From: Acanthamoeba castellanii str. Neff
Taxonomy: Eukaryota > Discosea > Longamoebia > Acanthamoebidae
Length of the DNA: 18,220 nt
Direction: 5' to 3'
NCBI RefSeq assembly: GCF_000313135.1
Contig: NW_004457391.1
Coordinates: 250,402-268,621 of the forward strand
The position numbers were made by a program, and so were the translations under genes. The notes under the pieces were generated by a model, which saw only the letters and a list, made by a program, of their open reading frames with translations, was not told the origin of the DNA and ran no database searches. Numbering within the stretch: the stretch's first letter is position 1; every line of letters starts with the position of its first letter. Positions 1-8,633 of this stretch are shown here, one piece after another.

Positions 1-21
1 TTTCCCTTTGTTCTTTGTTTT

Positions 22-3000
22 TTACGAGTCAATCTCGAGCACAGTGGTGGCGTCGGCGACGAGCACGTCGATGCCGCCGGCCAGCGTGGACACCAACGGG
101 AAAAAGGCTCGCACCAACCTATGGTCATGTCAGCAACACAACGCACGACACACGCAACACACAACGCAACGACTACGACACACAACGCACGACACGACGC
201 GACACGAGTACCGGTTGGCGAACTGATAGCCGGTGTCGCCCTTCTCGGCGATGACGACGACGGGTCTGCCGCGATAGGCGTTGAGGGAAGAGAACTCGAG
301 CACGCGGGGCGACACGTTGACCGACCCGGGGTACCGGGCGCGCGCAAAGGCCTCCGGCGCGCGCACGTCGATCACCACCGGCGGCTCGCGGAACGACACC
401 AAGTCCTGGAGTGCCAACCGCACACGCGTGCGTTCACTAATCACGACACACCGCACACGCACACGCACACGCGCACCACCGCACACGCACACGCATGCAA
501 GCAACGAATGGCACGAACCTCGAGGGAGAGGGAGGGGGCCATGCGCTTGGCGAGCGCGTCGAGGGGCATGCGCTGCTCCCACCACCGGAGCGCGGCGGGC
601 GCAGGTTCGATGTGCTTGCGAGTGTAGATCGAGGGCGGCGTCGCTCGGAAGGCCGCCAGCGCCCGCCGCACCGTCGACTCCAAATCAATGCCTGGCACGA
701 CACGACACGCGCGGGGTAAGTCATGACACACGCACGCACCGCACGCACCGCACACCGCACACACGGCGTACTCATGAGGGCGGAGCCGCCGCCGCTGAAG
801 AGGATGATGCAGTGGTTGAAGTCCATCGGGAGGAGGGTGGTGCGCAGCTGGTGCAGGATGGCGACGGCGATGAAGTGAGTGAGCGCGGGCGAGTGGACCA
901 GCAGCACGTCCCACAGCTTGTAGACCTGGTCGAGCGGGAAGATGTGCGCGAAGAGCGTGAGGAACCACGAGATCGAGTACAGGTCCGGCTGGAAGCCCAC
1001 ATCGGCCAAGTGCGTCGCCAGCTGCGGGTCTGCGTGCGTGCGCGCCGCGTTAGTGATTGTGTGGGGTGTGTGCGGTGGCGTGTGCGGTGTGTGCGGTGCG
1101 CGTGTGCGGTGCGTACCGTGGTAGGCGAGGAGCTGGCGGAAGGTGGCGAGGTGCTCCTGGAGGGGGATGGTGTTGTCGGGCAGGAAGAAGTTGGGGAGGT
1201 AGCGCGACGTGAGCGAGTGGAGGCACCAGTAGGCCCGCGCCTCGCGTTCAAAATTGAGCGTCAGGAACGGCGCCAGCAGCGAATCCAGTCCTAGTGTCGT
1301 CGTCGATCGATCGAGTGTCAGCCGCACGCACCGCACACGCGCCACCGCACACACAGCACACAACGGACCTTGCCAGTAGACCTGGTGGCCCTGTTGGGCT
1401 AAGACCCAGGCCTTGAGGAGCCGTCGCAGCTTGCGGTGGCCCTCGGGCGAGGCGAGCAGCGGGTTGTACTGGTGGCACCGCGGGATGTCGAGATCGATCT
1501 GCCGGTCGGCGGGACCCTCGCCCTCCTTGTCCAGCGCGTCGTAGGAACGCTGCATCTGTTCGTTGTTCACTCGTACGCTTGAGTGCTACGACACGACACG
1601 ACACGACCAACGACACGACCAACGACACGACACGACACGACCAACGACACGACACACGCACGATACCTCATCGTCAGACTTTTCGTGCAGGCCCAGCAGC
1701 ACGGTCCACACCTCGGCCCGCAGGACCTGCGGGATGTCGATCGCCGCCGCCCGCACGATGTCCCGCACCACCGCCTCTCGCCGTGGATCAATACGCCGCC
1801 CTGTGTATTAATTTGATTATAATATTTTTTACATTAGAAATCGTTAATAAACTATGTTGGAAAATACAAAAAAATATAAATTAAATTATAATAATATTAA
1901 TAAGAAAGATGAAGTTGGGTGGACCTTTGGCCACTTTGAGGCCTTCGGTGTCGAGCAGCCGCTGGAGGAGATCGCGGAAGACCTTGACCCGGTGGCGCTG
2001 GTAGTCGATGTCCTTCTCGCGGAGCTCCATGGGCACATACTTGCCCTTGCCCCGCTTCCACTCCTCCACGCGCTGCACCACCGAACCCGCCTCGCCTCCG
2101 CCCGCCCCTGCACGCCCACTCTTCCCTTTTAGTTCGTCGTATGCCGATGACGCATATGTGTGTGCGGTCGTGCGTGTGCGGTCGTACGTGTGCGTGTGCG
2201 TACCGTCGGCGAGTGAGCTCTTCTGTTGAAGGCGCGCACGGAGGGAGTGCAAGAAGATGGGCATGATGTCGTCTTTGTAGAGCAGCTCGAGCGCTCCTCT
2301 CTGCTTGGGCTTGGGCTTGCCAACTTCGGCCGCCCCCGCCGTCGTAGGCGGCGTCGCTCCGTTGTCGGTCGCGGCGGCGCCGTCCTTGCCGGCCGCGCGC
2401 ACGACGATGGGCACGACGCGAGGGATCCGGAGGATGGGCGGCCGCGTCCTGAGTTCCGAGGCCAGCTCCGTCTCGATGTCCCCGCCCGCCAGCTTCCAAA
2501 AGTGGTAGATCTCCTCCACCGGTTCCTTGCCCAACGGATCCACCACAGTCGCCGCAGCCGTCACGCTGCTGTCTTGTTGGTGCTGCGGCTTGTTCTTCTT
2601 CTTGGTCGACACCACATCATCCTCATCTCTGCGCACAGTTGAACGGTGCCAGTCAGAGCAACTTAAAGAAAGATGAAGTGATGTATGTTCGTCTTCATCT
2701 TCTTGAGTTGGTTTGTTTTGTTGTCCTTGGTTTGAGAGGGGTGGCACCCCGAAGGGGCCTTGGTAAAAATTACTGAAGGCACATTGAGTGAGCCAGCAAC
2801 ACGGTGGTCTTTAGTAAAAGGCGAAAAACCAATACGTTATGCTGCTGGCTCTGTGCAATGATTTCCATCGCCAGCGCCCCCGCCTCTTCTACCTCCCCGG
2901 CTCCCACAGCACTTATGGGTCTCCGGAGCTCAACACAACCGCTCCGCAGCAAAACTCCGAAAAATTTGATGAAGAAAGAAGAGAAATAAAAAAGAAAAGG

Positions 3001-4978
3001 GCGTACGTTTCACTTTCGGCGGCCGGGCCTTGGCTGCCTGCGAGAAGGGCGTCGATGTCGACCACCTTGAGCAGGCTGCACTTGAGGAAGGGCTTCTTGA
3101 GCCATCGCTTCCGCTGCCGCTCCCTAGATAGGGAGTGGAGGAGACGTCGTCAGCTGGTGCAGACTGGTGGGGACTGAGCAACAAAGGGTGAATAAAAAAG
3201 AGACGGAGAGACCTCTCGTGGCGCGAGTCAAAATAAGGATGCGCGAGCAGCGTGTGAGCGTCCAATCGCTTGGAGGGGTCCGGCACCAGACACGCACGTA
3301 CGATCTCCTTCAGCCCGTCACTGTCGCACACCGCACACCGCACACACCGCACACACCGCACACACCGCACACACCGCACACACCGCACACAGAGATCAGG
3401 AGCGGCCGGAGACACACGACGCACAGGCAGTTTGGGGTCGCTGTGTCCTACGAACCTGAGCTCAGTGAATCCCTTGCGCTCCTTGAGCCAGTCCTCCAGC
3501 TTGAGTTTGTGTCGTTTCTGCATGAGCGCCTTGTTCTGCCGCTTGAACGGATCATACGACGCCGCATACAGGTCCTGCACGACAACACGCGGGGTGAGCT
3601 GAAAAACGTTCGCACACGACACGACACGTCACGACACGCACCACCGCACACGCACGCATGACACGGGTGGCGTACTGGAGATCCGCTGCTACCAAAGGAG
3701 AGGAGCGGTGTTGTGGACGCAGCGGCCAGGGCCGCTCGCGCCTCCTCGTCCTCGAGTTCTGAGTCCTCGTGACCACAGAGATCCAAAATCGCACGCGTGA
3801 TCGCTCGCACATCCTTGCCTAGCTCGTGCTGCTCAGGTTCGGAGTTAAAAGGCGTTGCGAAGAGCAAGCAAAGGCCCTGGGTGAGCTCCGTGTCGACACG
3901 CACACGCACACGCACACGCACACGCACACGCACACGCACACGCACTGCAGGCGCGGCGTGGTACCCAGGGCAGCTGGCCTTGCGTGAGCTCGATGAAGAG
4001 AATGCCAAAGGCCCAGATGTCGCTCGATGGATGATCGTAGAAGGTGTGCGAGGTGCGCGTGGTGAAGCCCGTGGCGATGAGCTCCGGCGCAAAATAGTTT
4101 GGCGTTCTACGCACACGACGACGCTCTGGTATCAGTGATCGCACACGCACACGCACACACGCACACCGCACACACGCACACGCAGCCAAGCTCGACTGAG
4201 GAAAGAGAAACGGTACCCAATCGGGAAGGAAACGTTGGGTCCGAACTTCTTGCTGGGCCTCGTGCAGAAATGGAGCCCATAGTCGGCCAGCCTTATGCCG
4301 CCCTACACGACACACACGACACACACGGTTGGACGCATGCAGTGCACTGCAATTAGTACAGCGTGTGCGACGTCGGCGTGCAGCGGTAGAGAGGCACCTG
4401 CGGGTCAAGTAGGACGTTGGCCGAGGAGATGTTGCGATGGGTGACGCCCGCGTCGTGCAGGTGCGCCAACGCGCGCAGGATGTCGAAGGCGTAGGAGCCC
4501 AGGAGCTCCTCCTCGAATCCGCTGAATAGAGGACGGGCACACAAGCGAGGACGTGAGGATCGAGAAGAGGGGGAGAAAGCGACTGGAGTTGTTGCGTACC
4601 CCTTGGTGTGATGATGTTTGATGAAGAGCTCCTTGGACAGCGACCCGCTGTAGTGCTCCGATACGAACAGCAGTCGATCTGTACACGGTGGCGAGCGTTA
4701 CCATAATCCTTTATTTTTTTATTAATAATAATTAATAAAAATACTAATAATAAAGAGATGGGCGCACCATGCTTTGATTTGACGACGTCGATGTAGCGGC
4801 AGAGTTGAGGCGAGACGACGGTCGATTTGAGGGCCTGGAGGCGATTGACGATGGTGGTGACAGGAGGGGGCGAGCGATCGAGCTCCTCTTTCTCCCGATT
4901 CGTCGCATCCGGTGCCGCGATTCTCTTGGGGAGCGCGTAGAAGCTCTTCACTCCCAGACAAAGCTGGGACGGACCCAT
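22..4978 (-). CDS. TBCK: TBCK: pseudokinase-TBC-rhodanese protein, 18 exons, complete
   Basis: Exons on the minus strand, 5' to 3': 4768-4978, 4600-4678, 4398-4521, 4217-4302, 3965-4106, 3676-3876, 3456-3598 (or from 3574), 3213-3320, 3007-3123, 2204-2628, 1925-2107 (or from 2125), 1667-1800, 1369-1555, 1117-1290, 772-1029, 519-691, 212-405, 22-118. The chain stays in frame to a TAA and gives 1011 aa (human TBCK is 893). Kinase region at about 60-365: HRN at 125-127 replaces HRD, with DYG at 145-147 and APE at 173-175, so it is probably a pseudokinase. The conserved YHFWKLAGGD segment is at about 445-454. TBC domain at about 620-850: IDLDIPR (Arg finger R677) and YWQG (Gln finger Q713) are both present, which predicts Rab-GAP activity. 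The rhodanese domain runs from about 916 to the end and has no catalytic Cys. The start is the first ATG after an in-frame stop near 5037. In animals TBCK acts with Rab5, the FERRY complex and mTORC1 signalling; that role here is inferred. Confidence 0.93.
133..208. repeat. CACA/CGACACG-type tandem repeat in TBCK intron 17
   Basis: Imperfect array of ACACAACGCACGACACACGC-like words filling most of the last TBCK intron (119-211). Confidence 0.8.
442..495. repeat. CACACG tandem repeat in TBCK intron 16
   Basis: Runs of CGCACACGCACACG occupy the middle of the intron at 406-518. Confidence 0.8.
1588..1662. repeat. CGACACGAC/CCAACGACACGA tandem repeat in TBCK intron 12
   Basis: Mixed array of 5-bp (CGACA) and 10-bp (CGACACGACC with CAA) words covering most of the intron at 1556-1666. 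Confidence 0.85.
3326..3391. repeat. CACACCGCA 9-bp tandem repeat in TBCK intron 7
   Basis: Five or more near-perfect 9-bp units within the intron at 3321-3455. Spacing is uniform with no distinct spacers. Confidence 0.88.
3896..3945. repeat. (CACACG)n microsatellite in TBCK intron 5
   Basis: About eight perfect hexamer units make up more than half of an 88-bp intron (3877-3964). Confidence 0.92.
4138..4186. repeat. CACACG/CACACCG repeat in TBCK intron 4
   Basis: Imperfect array within the intron at 4107-4216. Confidence 0.8.
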
Positions 4979-5053
4979 GCCCTGTGGTTGTGGGGCTGCT
5001 GGCGTCGAGGGACCGTCGGCCCGCCGGTTGGGCCTTCATCTTCACTTCTTGCC

Positions 5054-5065
5054 GATTTATAAATC
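5054..5065 (-). promoter_or_regulatory. Likely TATA box of TBCK
   Basis: The minus strand reads GATTTATAAATC, a self-complementary 12-mer containing TATAAA. It lies about 78 bp upstream of the TBCK start codon, inside a 179-bp gap to the neighbouring stop codon. Position and sequence fit a core promoter; transcription-start data would be needed to confirm it. Confidence 0.55.
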
Positions 5066-5157
5066 GAAAAGAAACCACAAAAGAAAAGCTCGACAAGCGC
5101 GAGGATGGGCAACAGATGATCTCTTTACAAATGGCTATTTACAATTGCGGCCTCGTC

Positions 5158-5160
5158 TTA
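5158..5160 (-). other. Compact 179-bp gap between the orphan gene stop and the TBCK start (4979-5157)
   Basis: The orphan gene stops at 5158 and TBCK begins at 4978 on the same strand. The gap holds the TBCK TATA box. I see no clear AATAAA on the minus strand here, so the 3' end of the upstream transcript is not defined. Confidence 0.5.
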
Positions 5161-6165
5161 CTCGGAATCATCGCCTTCAGCCGGCAGAAGATCGAAAGAC
5201 GTGAGGAGCACTTCCTCGTCGTAGTAGGCGGCCTTGTCTTCCTCTAGCGACATTGATAGGGCGAGGCTCGAGCTCGAGCCGAGTGGCGTGTGGTTCTGAT
5301 GCGTGCAGCCCTTCAGGAACGATCTGAATGAGGGCAGCACCGGGCCTCGTCGAGAGATCGTGGGGCTCGACAGAGGGCTGTCGGAGAGGAGATCGGTCAG
5401 GAAATCGTCCTCGCCTCGATGAACGTAAGACATGGCGAACTGCTGCAGCCTGAGCTCCTCGAGCTCCTCGTCGACGACCTGCTGGCCGATGGGCGGCGGC
5501 ACCACTCCCTCATCGACCAGCCGCTCAAACTCGCGTAGCAGGGTGAGCATCTCCTCGGACTCGACTCGGTCCAGCTCGAGCTGCTCGATCACCACCTGCT
5601 CTACTAGTTGTTCAACTTCGATCTGCTCGGGCGCCTCCTGGCCGAGGTGGTCGTTGTCGTCGTTGTTGAGGGTGGAGGCGACGATCTCTACGATGATCTC
5701 CTTCGGCGCGGTGGCGCTCTCGCCCTTCACATCGCGTCGTCGCTTGATGGTGCGCTCTTCGCTCAGCTTCTTCTGCTTCTTCGATGTGACGTTCTTGGTG
5801 CTACTTCCTCGCTTGCGCTTTCGCTCCACGACGCTCTCGTCCTTGGCTTCTTCAGTCTTCTCGGAGCTCTTCTTGTGCGCCTTCTTGCAGCTCTTCTTGT
5901 GCGACCTCTTCTTGTGGCGTCTTCTCGTCGAGCTTCGCGTCTTGGTCTCTGAGCGGGCGGCGATGTCGGCCAGCAGGCCGAGCACGACGCCCTGGCTCTC
6001 GCTCGAGCCAGCGAGTAGCATCGAACCGAGGGAGCTGCTCGAAGAGGTCGATGGAGAAGATGAAGAAGACGGCGACTGAGGCGCTACTTGAGGCAGAGGC
6101 ACGTTGCAGCGGACGGAGAGCGCTGGCAGGACTTCGATCGACAGCACGTTGTTGGACGTCGCCAT
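5158..6165 (-). CDS. Orphan Ser/Lys/Glu-rich, probably nuclear protein (335 aa, intronless)
   Basis: I do not recognise this protein. It is one uninterrupted ORF from ATG at 6165 to TAA at 5158, intronless beside heavily split genes. Residues 31-46 are a Ser/Pro run. Residues 72-146 are strongly basic, with KKRSHKK, RKRKRG and KRRRD clusters that look like nuclear localisation or nucleic-acid-binding signals. Residues 180-220 alternate hydrophobic and Glu residues and could form an amphipathic or coiled-coil helix. The C-terminal third has acidic-hydrophobic patches (DDFLTDLLSD, and LLTSFDLLPAEGDDSE at the end) resembling transcriptional activation segments. Sustained frame and a single long ORF support a real gene. 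Nuclear or transcription-related function is inferred from composition only. It lies upstream of TBCK on the same strand, 179 bp away. Confidence 0.75.
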   Translation of the reverse strand: MATSNNVLSIEVLPALSVRCNVPLPQVAPQSPSSSSSPSTSSSSSLGSMLLAGSSESQGVVLGLLADIAARSETKTRSSTRRRHKKRSHKKSCKKAHKKSSEKTEEAKDESVVERKRKRGSSTKNVTSKKQKKLSEERTIKRRRDVKGESATAPKEIIVEIVASTLNNDDNDHLGQEAPEQIEVEQLVEQVVIEQLELDRVESEEMLTLLREFERLVDEGVVPPPIGQQVVDEELEELRLQQFAMSYVHRGEDDFLTDLLSDSPLSSPTISRRGPVLPSFRSFLKGCTHQNHTPLGSSSSLALSMSLEEDKAAYYDEEVLLTSFDLLPAEGDDSE

Positions 6166-6420
6166 GGCTCTCGTGTTGCGGTGGCCAGGTCTTGTAGCGG
6201 TTGGCAGGGATCGGACTTGAGAGTGGCGAGTTCGAGTAGCGACGCGTAGCAGCTTGCAGTGGTGGCTTGTAGTGGTTCAGTGCTGTCGCACGAGAGTTGT
6301 ATAGGCCTTGGATGTCGGTTGACAAGTGAGGGCGAGCAAGAGCGTGAGCGTGGTGGTGGTTGGTGGTGGTTTGAATGTTTGAACGACACTCGTCAGTCAG
6401 TGCTTGTCTTTTATCGCCTC
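6166..6420 (-). promoter_or_regulatory. 5' leader and candidate core promoter of the orphan gene
   Basis: There is no open frame in phase with the gene downstream. The minus strand carries GATAAAAG at 6408-6415, a TATA-like element about 245 bp upstream of the ATG at 6165. The interval between them is rich in short GTGG/TGG words, as expected for a long untranslated leader. The assignment rests on position and one degenerate motif. Confidence 0.35.
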
Positions 6421-7093
6421 GGCCTCGGGCCGTGAACCGAACGCACGCGTAGCCCTTAGACCAGATCGATCGGTTGCGCTCAACCTCGGCCACCACCATT
6501 CCTTTTCCATAAGAAAGATCCATCCGCTCCACAGGTCCCTGCCGGTCACGCTCTGTTGCAGAGCACACTTGAAATCCTCCACGTCGGACCGTACAAGTGC
6601 TTCCGGTCATGTCTTGTTATGGTCGTTTTACTCAACTGCACGCAGGGAGAGTAATGGTCGTCACCGCGGCGATTGCCGCAAACATGTCCGCGGCAAGGTG
6701 GGCAAACGCGCCGCCAGTGGCCCGGCGCCAGACGCGGCCAAATGAGGGTGCCAAGCGGACAGCTCCAACCATTCTGGTGCATGATCAGCAGGCAACGCCG
6801 AACGATCCAGGAACTCAAGAGACAGGCAACAGTTCCGGCGTACCCTCCTTTCCGCACCGTTCAAAGGTGTCTTACCAAACACAAAGAGGAAACGGTAGAG
6901 TTATTATTATTATGATTTGTTTGTTTTTGAAATACTTACAACTTTTATTGTTATTCGATTTTTTGTTGCTTTTTTGGATGTTTTGATGTTGCAATAAATA
7001 GTATCACATTATCAACAGCAGCGCGCACTCTTTCTCTTCTTGCTTCATCGCTCGCTGACTGACTGGCCGATGCGAGAGAGCTCATCGACGTCT
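6421..7093. other. Unassigned interval between the orphan gene and CAF1
   Basis: About 670 bp with no gene I can support. The stretch 6430-6890 is mixed, moderately GC-rich sequence with overlapping short ORFs on both strands and none resembling a known family. From about 6895 it becomes AT-rich, with a TTATTATTATTATGATT stretch and then T-rich sequence, consistent with the 3' end of CAF1. Confidence 0.5.
6944..6949 (-). terminator. Candidate poly(A) signal for CAF1
   Basis: AATAAA on the minus strand, 145 nt downstream of the CAF1 stop codon, in an AT-rich strip. Plausible by position only. Confidence 0.4.
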
Positions 7094-8399
7094 TCAGACC
7101 TGCTGCTCGTAGCCGCCGGCCTTGTAGGGGTGTCCGAGGCCGTAGAGCACACCCAGGAACTTGGAGTCGTCGAGATTGTTCTCGAAGAACATCCGCTTCA
7201 TCTTGAAGAAGGTCGCGCTCGTGAGCAAGCTGTCACTACCCGCCTGATGCTGCGGTCCAATCCGTTCCACCTACGCAATGTAGAGCAGAGCGCACGATGA
7301 GAAAGGCGAAGGTAGTGTGCTAAGCTCCATGACCATCAAGCGAGTAGAAGCGGAAAGCAGAATTCAAGAACTGAAGGAGGAAGAGGGAGGAGGTACCTCG
7401 AGGTCGTTGGCTAGCTCGTTGAGGCCGCCCTTGAGGCTCTTGCAGCTCTTCATTAAATATTTGATGTCGTATATACAGGGGAAGTAGGCGAGGAGGAGCT
7501 CGAAGAACTCCTCCTCCTGTGCTGGCAGCGGCTTGCAGGTGAGGATCTTGAGCAGATAGCCAAAATCGTAGCCGCTGTGGAAGGATATCCACTTGATCCG
7601 ATCGTCGAGCACGATGCCGGAGCTCGTCAGCAGCTCGCCAAAGTGAGAGACGTCGACGCCGTGCTCCTCGTGTCGCTTGAAGTTGATCCCCGACCTCGTC
7701 AGCAGATCTATCGAGTCCTGCGCGTACATGTCCTCACTGTGGTGCCGTACGCGTACGTGTGCACAAGGTGCGTGCGAGCAGGTGTGTGCGTGTGCGGTGG
7801 CGATGCGAAGCGTAAGCAAAGAGGGCAGGCGAAGTGAGTGGCGGAGGCGACTTAGTGTAAAAGATGAGATGTGTAGAGGATGAAGCGTGGCTCCATAAGA
7901 TGCGAAATCAAATCGAAAAAGGTGGCGTACGTGAGGCTGAATTTAAAATTGAACTGCCAGGTGGCTACCCCTGGTGGGAGGCGGCCCTCTCCATCCGTAA
8001 ATGTGAGCCCGAGCTGAATGATCTTGAGGAGGTCCACATTGCAGCGCAGCGTCTGGTAGTGATACTCGGAGGGACTCTTGAAATTGCCAATAGGTCGCGC
8101 TACGATCCCTGGGAATTCAGTGTCCTGCAGGAATTGATAGAGCGTGAGATCTCAGTGATCAATCATTCAATTAAATAAATGATTATGTAATTTGAAGCAA
8201 TAATTGTCTGCTGACAATGGCAAGGGGAGTGAGTGGGAGACTTTCAAAACAGATTAATTGTCAATTATGCAGAGGGGGGCACCATGGCAATGTAGGGATA
8301 GTCTTCAACGATGTCACGAATGTGGGCCATCTCCTCTTCCAGGTTTTCGGCCCACACCTCCCTAATTTCTGGTTCGAGTCCATTCGAGTGCGATCCCAT
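7094..8399 (-). CDS. CNOT7: CAF1/POP2-type deadenylase (CCR4-NOT subunit 7/8), 4 exons, complete
   Basis: Exons on the minus strand: 8283-8399, 7931-8124, 7397-7736, 7094-7270, giving 275 aa (human CNOT7 is 285). The N-terminus [19 protein letters not shown] leads into [13 protein letters not shown], with catalytic Asp and Glu of the DEDD nuclease fold. [14 protein letters not shown] and [19 protein letters not shown] follow, then [10 protein letters not shown] (third acidic site), [15 protein letters not shown] and [10 protein letters not shown] (fourth Asp). All four DEDD residues are therefore in place. The protein is expected to shorten mRNA poly(A) tails as part of CCR4-NOT. The frame is open upstream to 8507, but similarity starts right after ATG 8399, so I use that start. 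It is divergently arranged with MCM9. The symbol is by orthology; CNOT8, CAF1 and POP2 are equivalent names. Confidence 0.95.
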
Positions 8400-8633
8400 T
8401 CTTTCTTCGCCTCCTGTACAGCGCTTGCCCGCCCCCTGTCTCGTGTTCTCGCTGTTCCTCCTGCCGTTGTCGTGCCGTTTGGCTTTTCTTGCCGACCTTG
8501 CGATCACGAGCGTTCGAGATTCCTTCTTGCTTTTCGAAACAAACTCGAAACTTTGAAATTTTTGTTTTCCTCGAATTCTTGCAAAATGAATAAACAGGTT
8601 TTTGTGATTTTATTTTTCTGCATCTCAGATGAA
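8400..8633. promoter_or_regulatory. Shared divergent promoter region of CAF1 and MCM9
   Basis: Only 234 bp separate the CAF1 start codon (minus) from the proposed MCM9 start codon (plus), so both promoters and leaders must fit here or overlap the genes. The right half is T-rich. It ends in a pyrimidine-rich acceptor-like site, TTTTTCTGCATCTCAG (to 8628), six bases before the MCM9 ATG, which hints at an intron in the MCM9 leader. I see no convincing TATA box for either gene. Confidence 0.5.

Noticed and set aside
281..1294. Long plus-strand ORF of 337 codons
   Set aside because: It runs antisense through TBCK exons and CA-repeat introns with repetitive His/Thr/Arg content; the minus strand carries the conserved protein.
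2677..2950. Possible extra TBCK exon within intron 9
   Set aside because: Joining 3007 directly to 2628 keeps phase and gives a sensible SETDEDD junction; no segment in between matches TBCK.
3326..3391. Regular 9-bp repeats resembling a CRISPR-like array
   Set aside because: Units are far too short, have no unique spacers, and lie inside an intron of a eukaryotic gene.
5265..5280. Perfect 16-bp palindrome GGCTCGAGCTCGAGCC
   Set aside because: It encodes a Gly-Ser4-Leu run in the orphan protein; alternating TCG and AGC Ser codons produce such palindromes by chance.
6597..6986. Plus-strand ORF of 129 codons
   Set aside because: Its end is AT-rich 3' sequence giving Ile/Leu/Phe runs, there is no family resemblance, and competing ORFs exist on the minus strand.
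8371..8381. GGTTCGAGTCC, a perfect tRNA box B
   Set aside because: It lies inside CAF1 exon 1 (it encodes part of NGLEPE on the minus strand). The flanking bases do not form a T-stem and I see no box A or acceptor stem.
8217..8633. Extension of the MCM9 frame upstream of 8634
   Set aside because: The extension runs antisense through CAF1 exon 1 and gives a composition unlike MCM9; the in-frame ATG at 8586 remains only a minor alternative.
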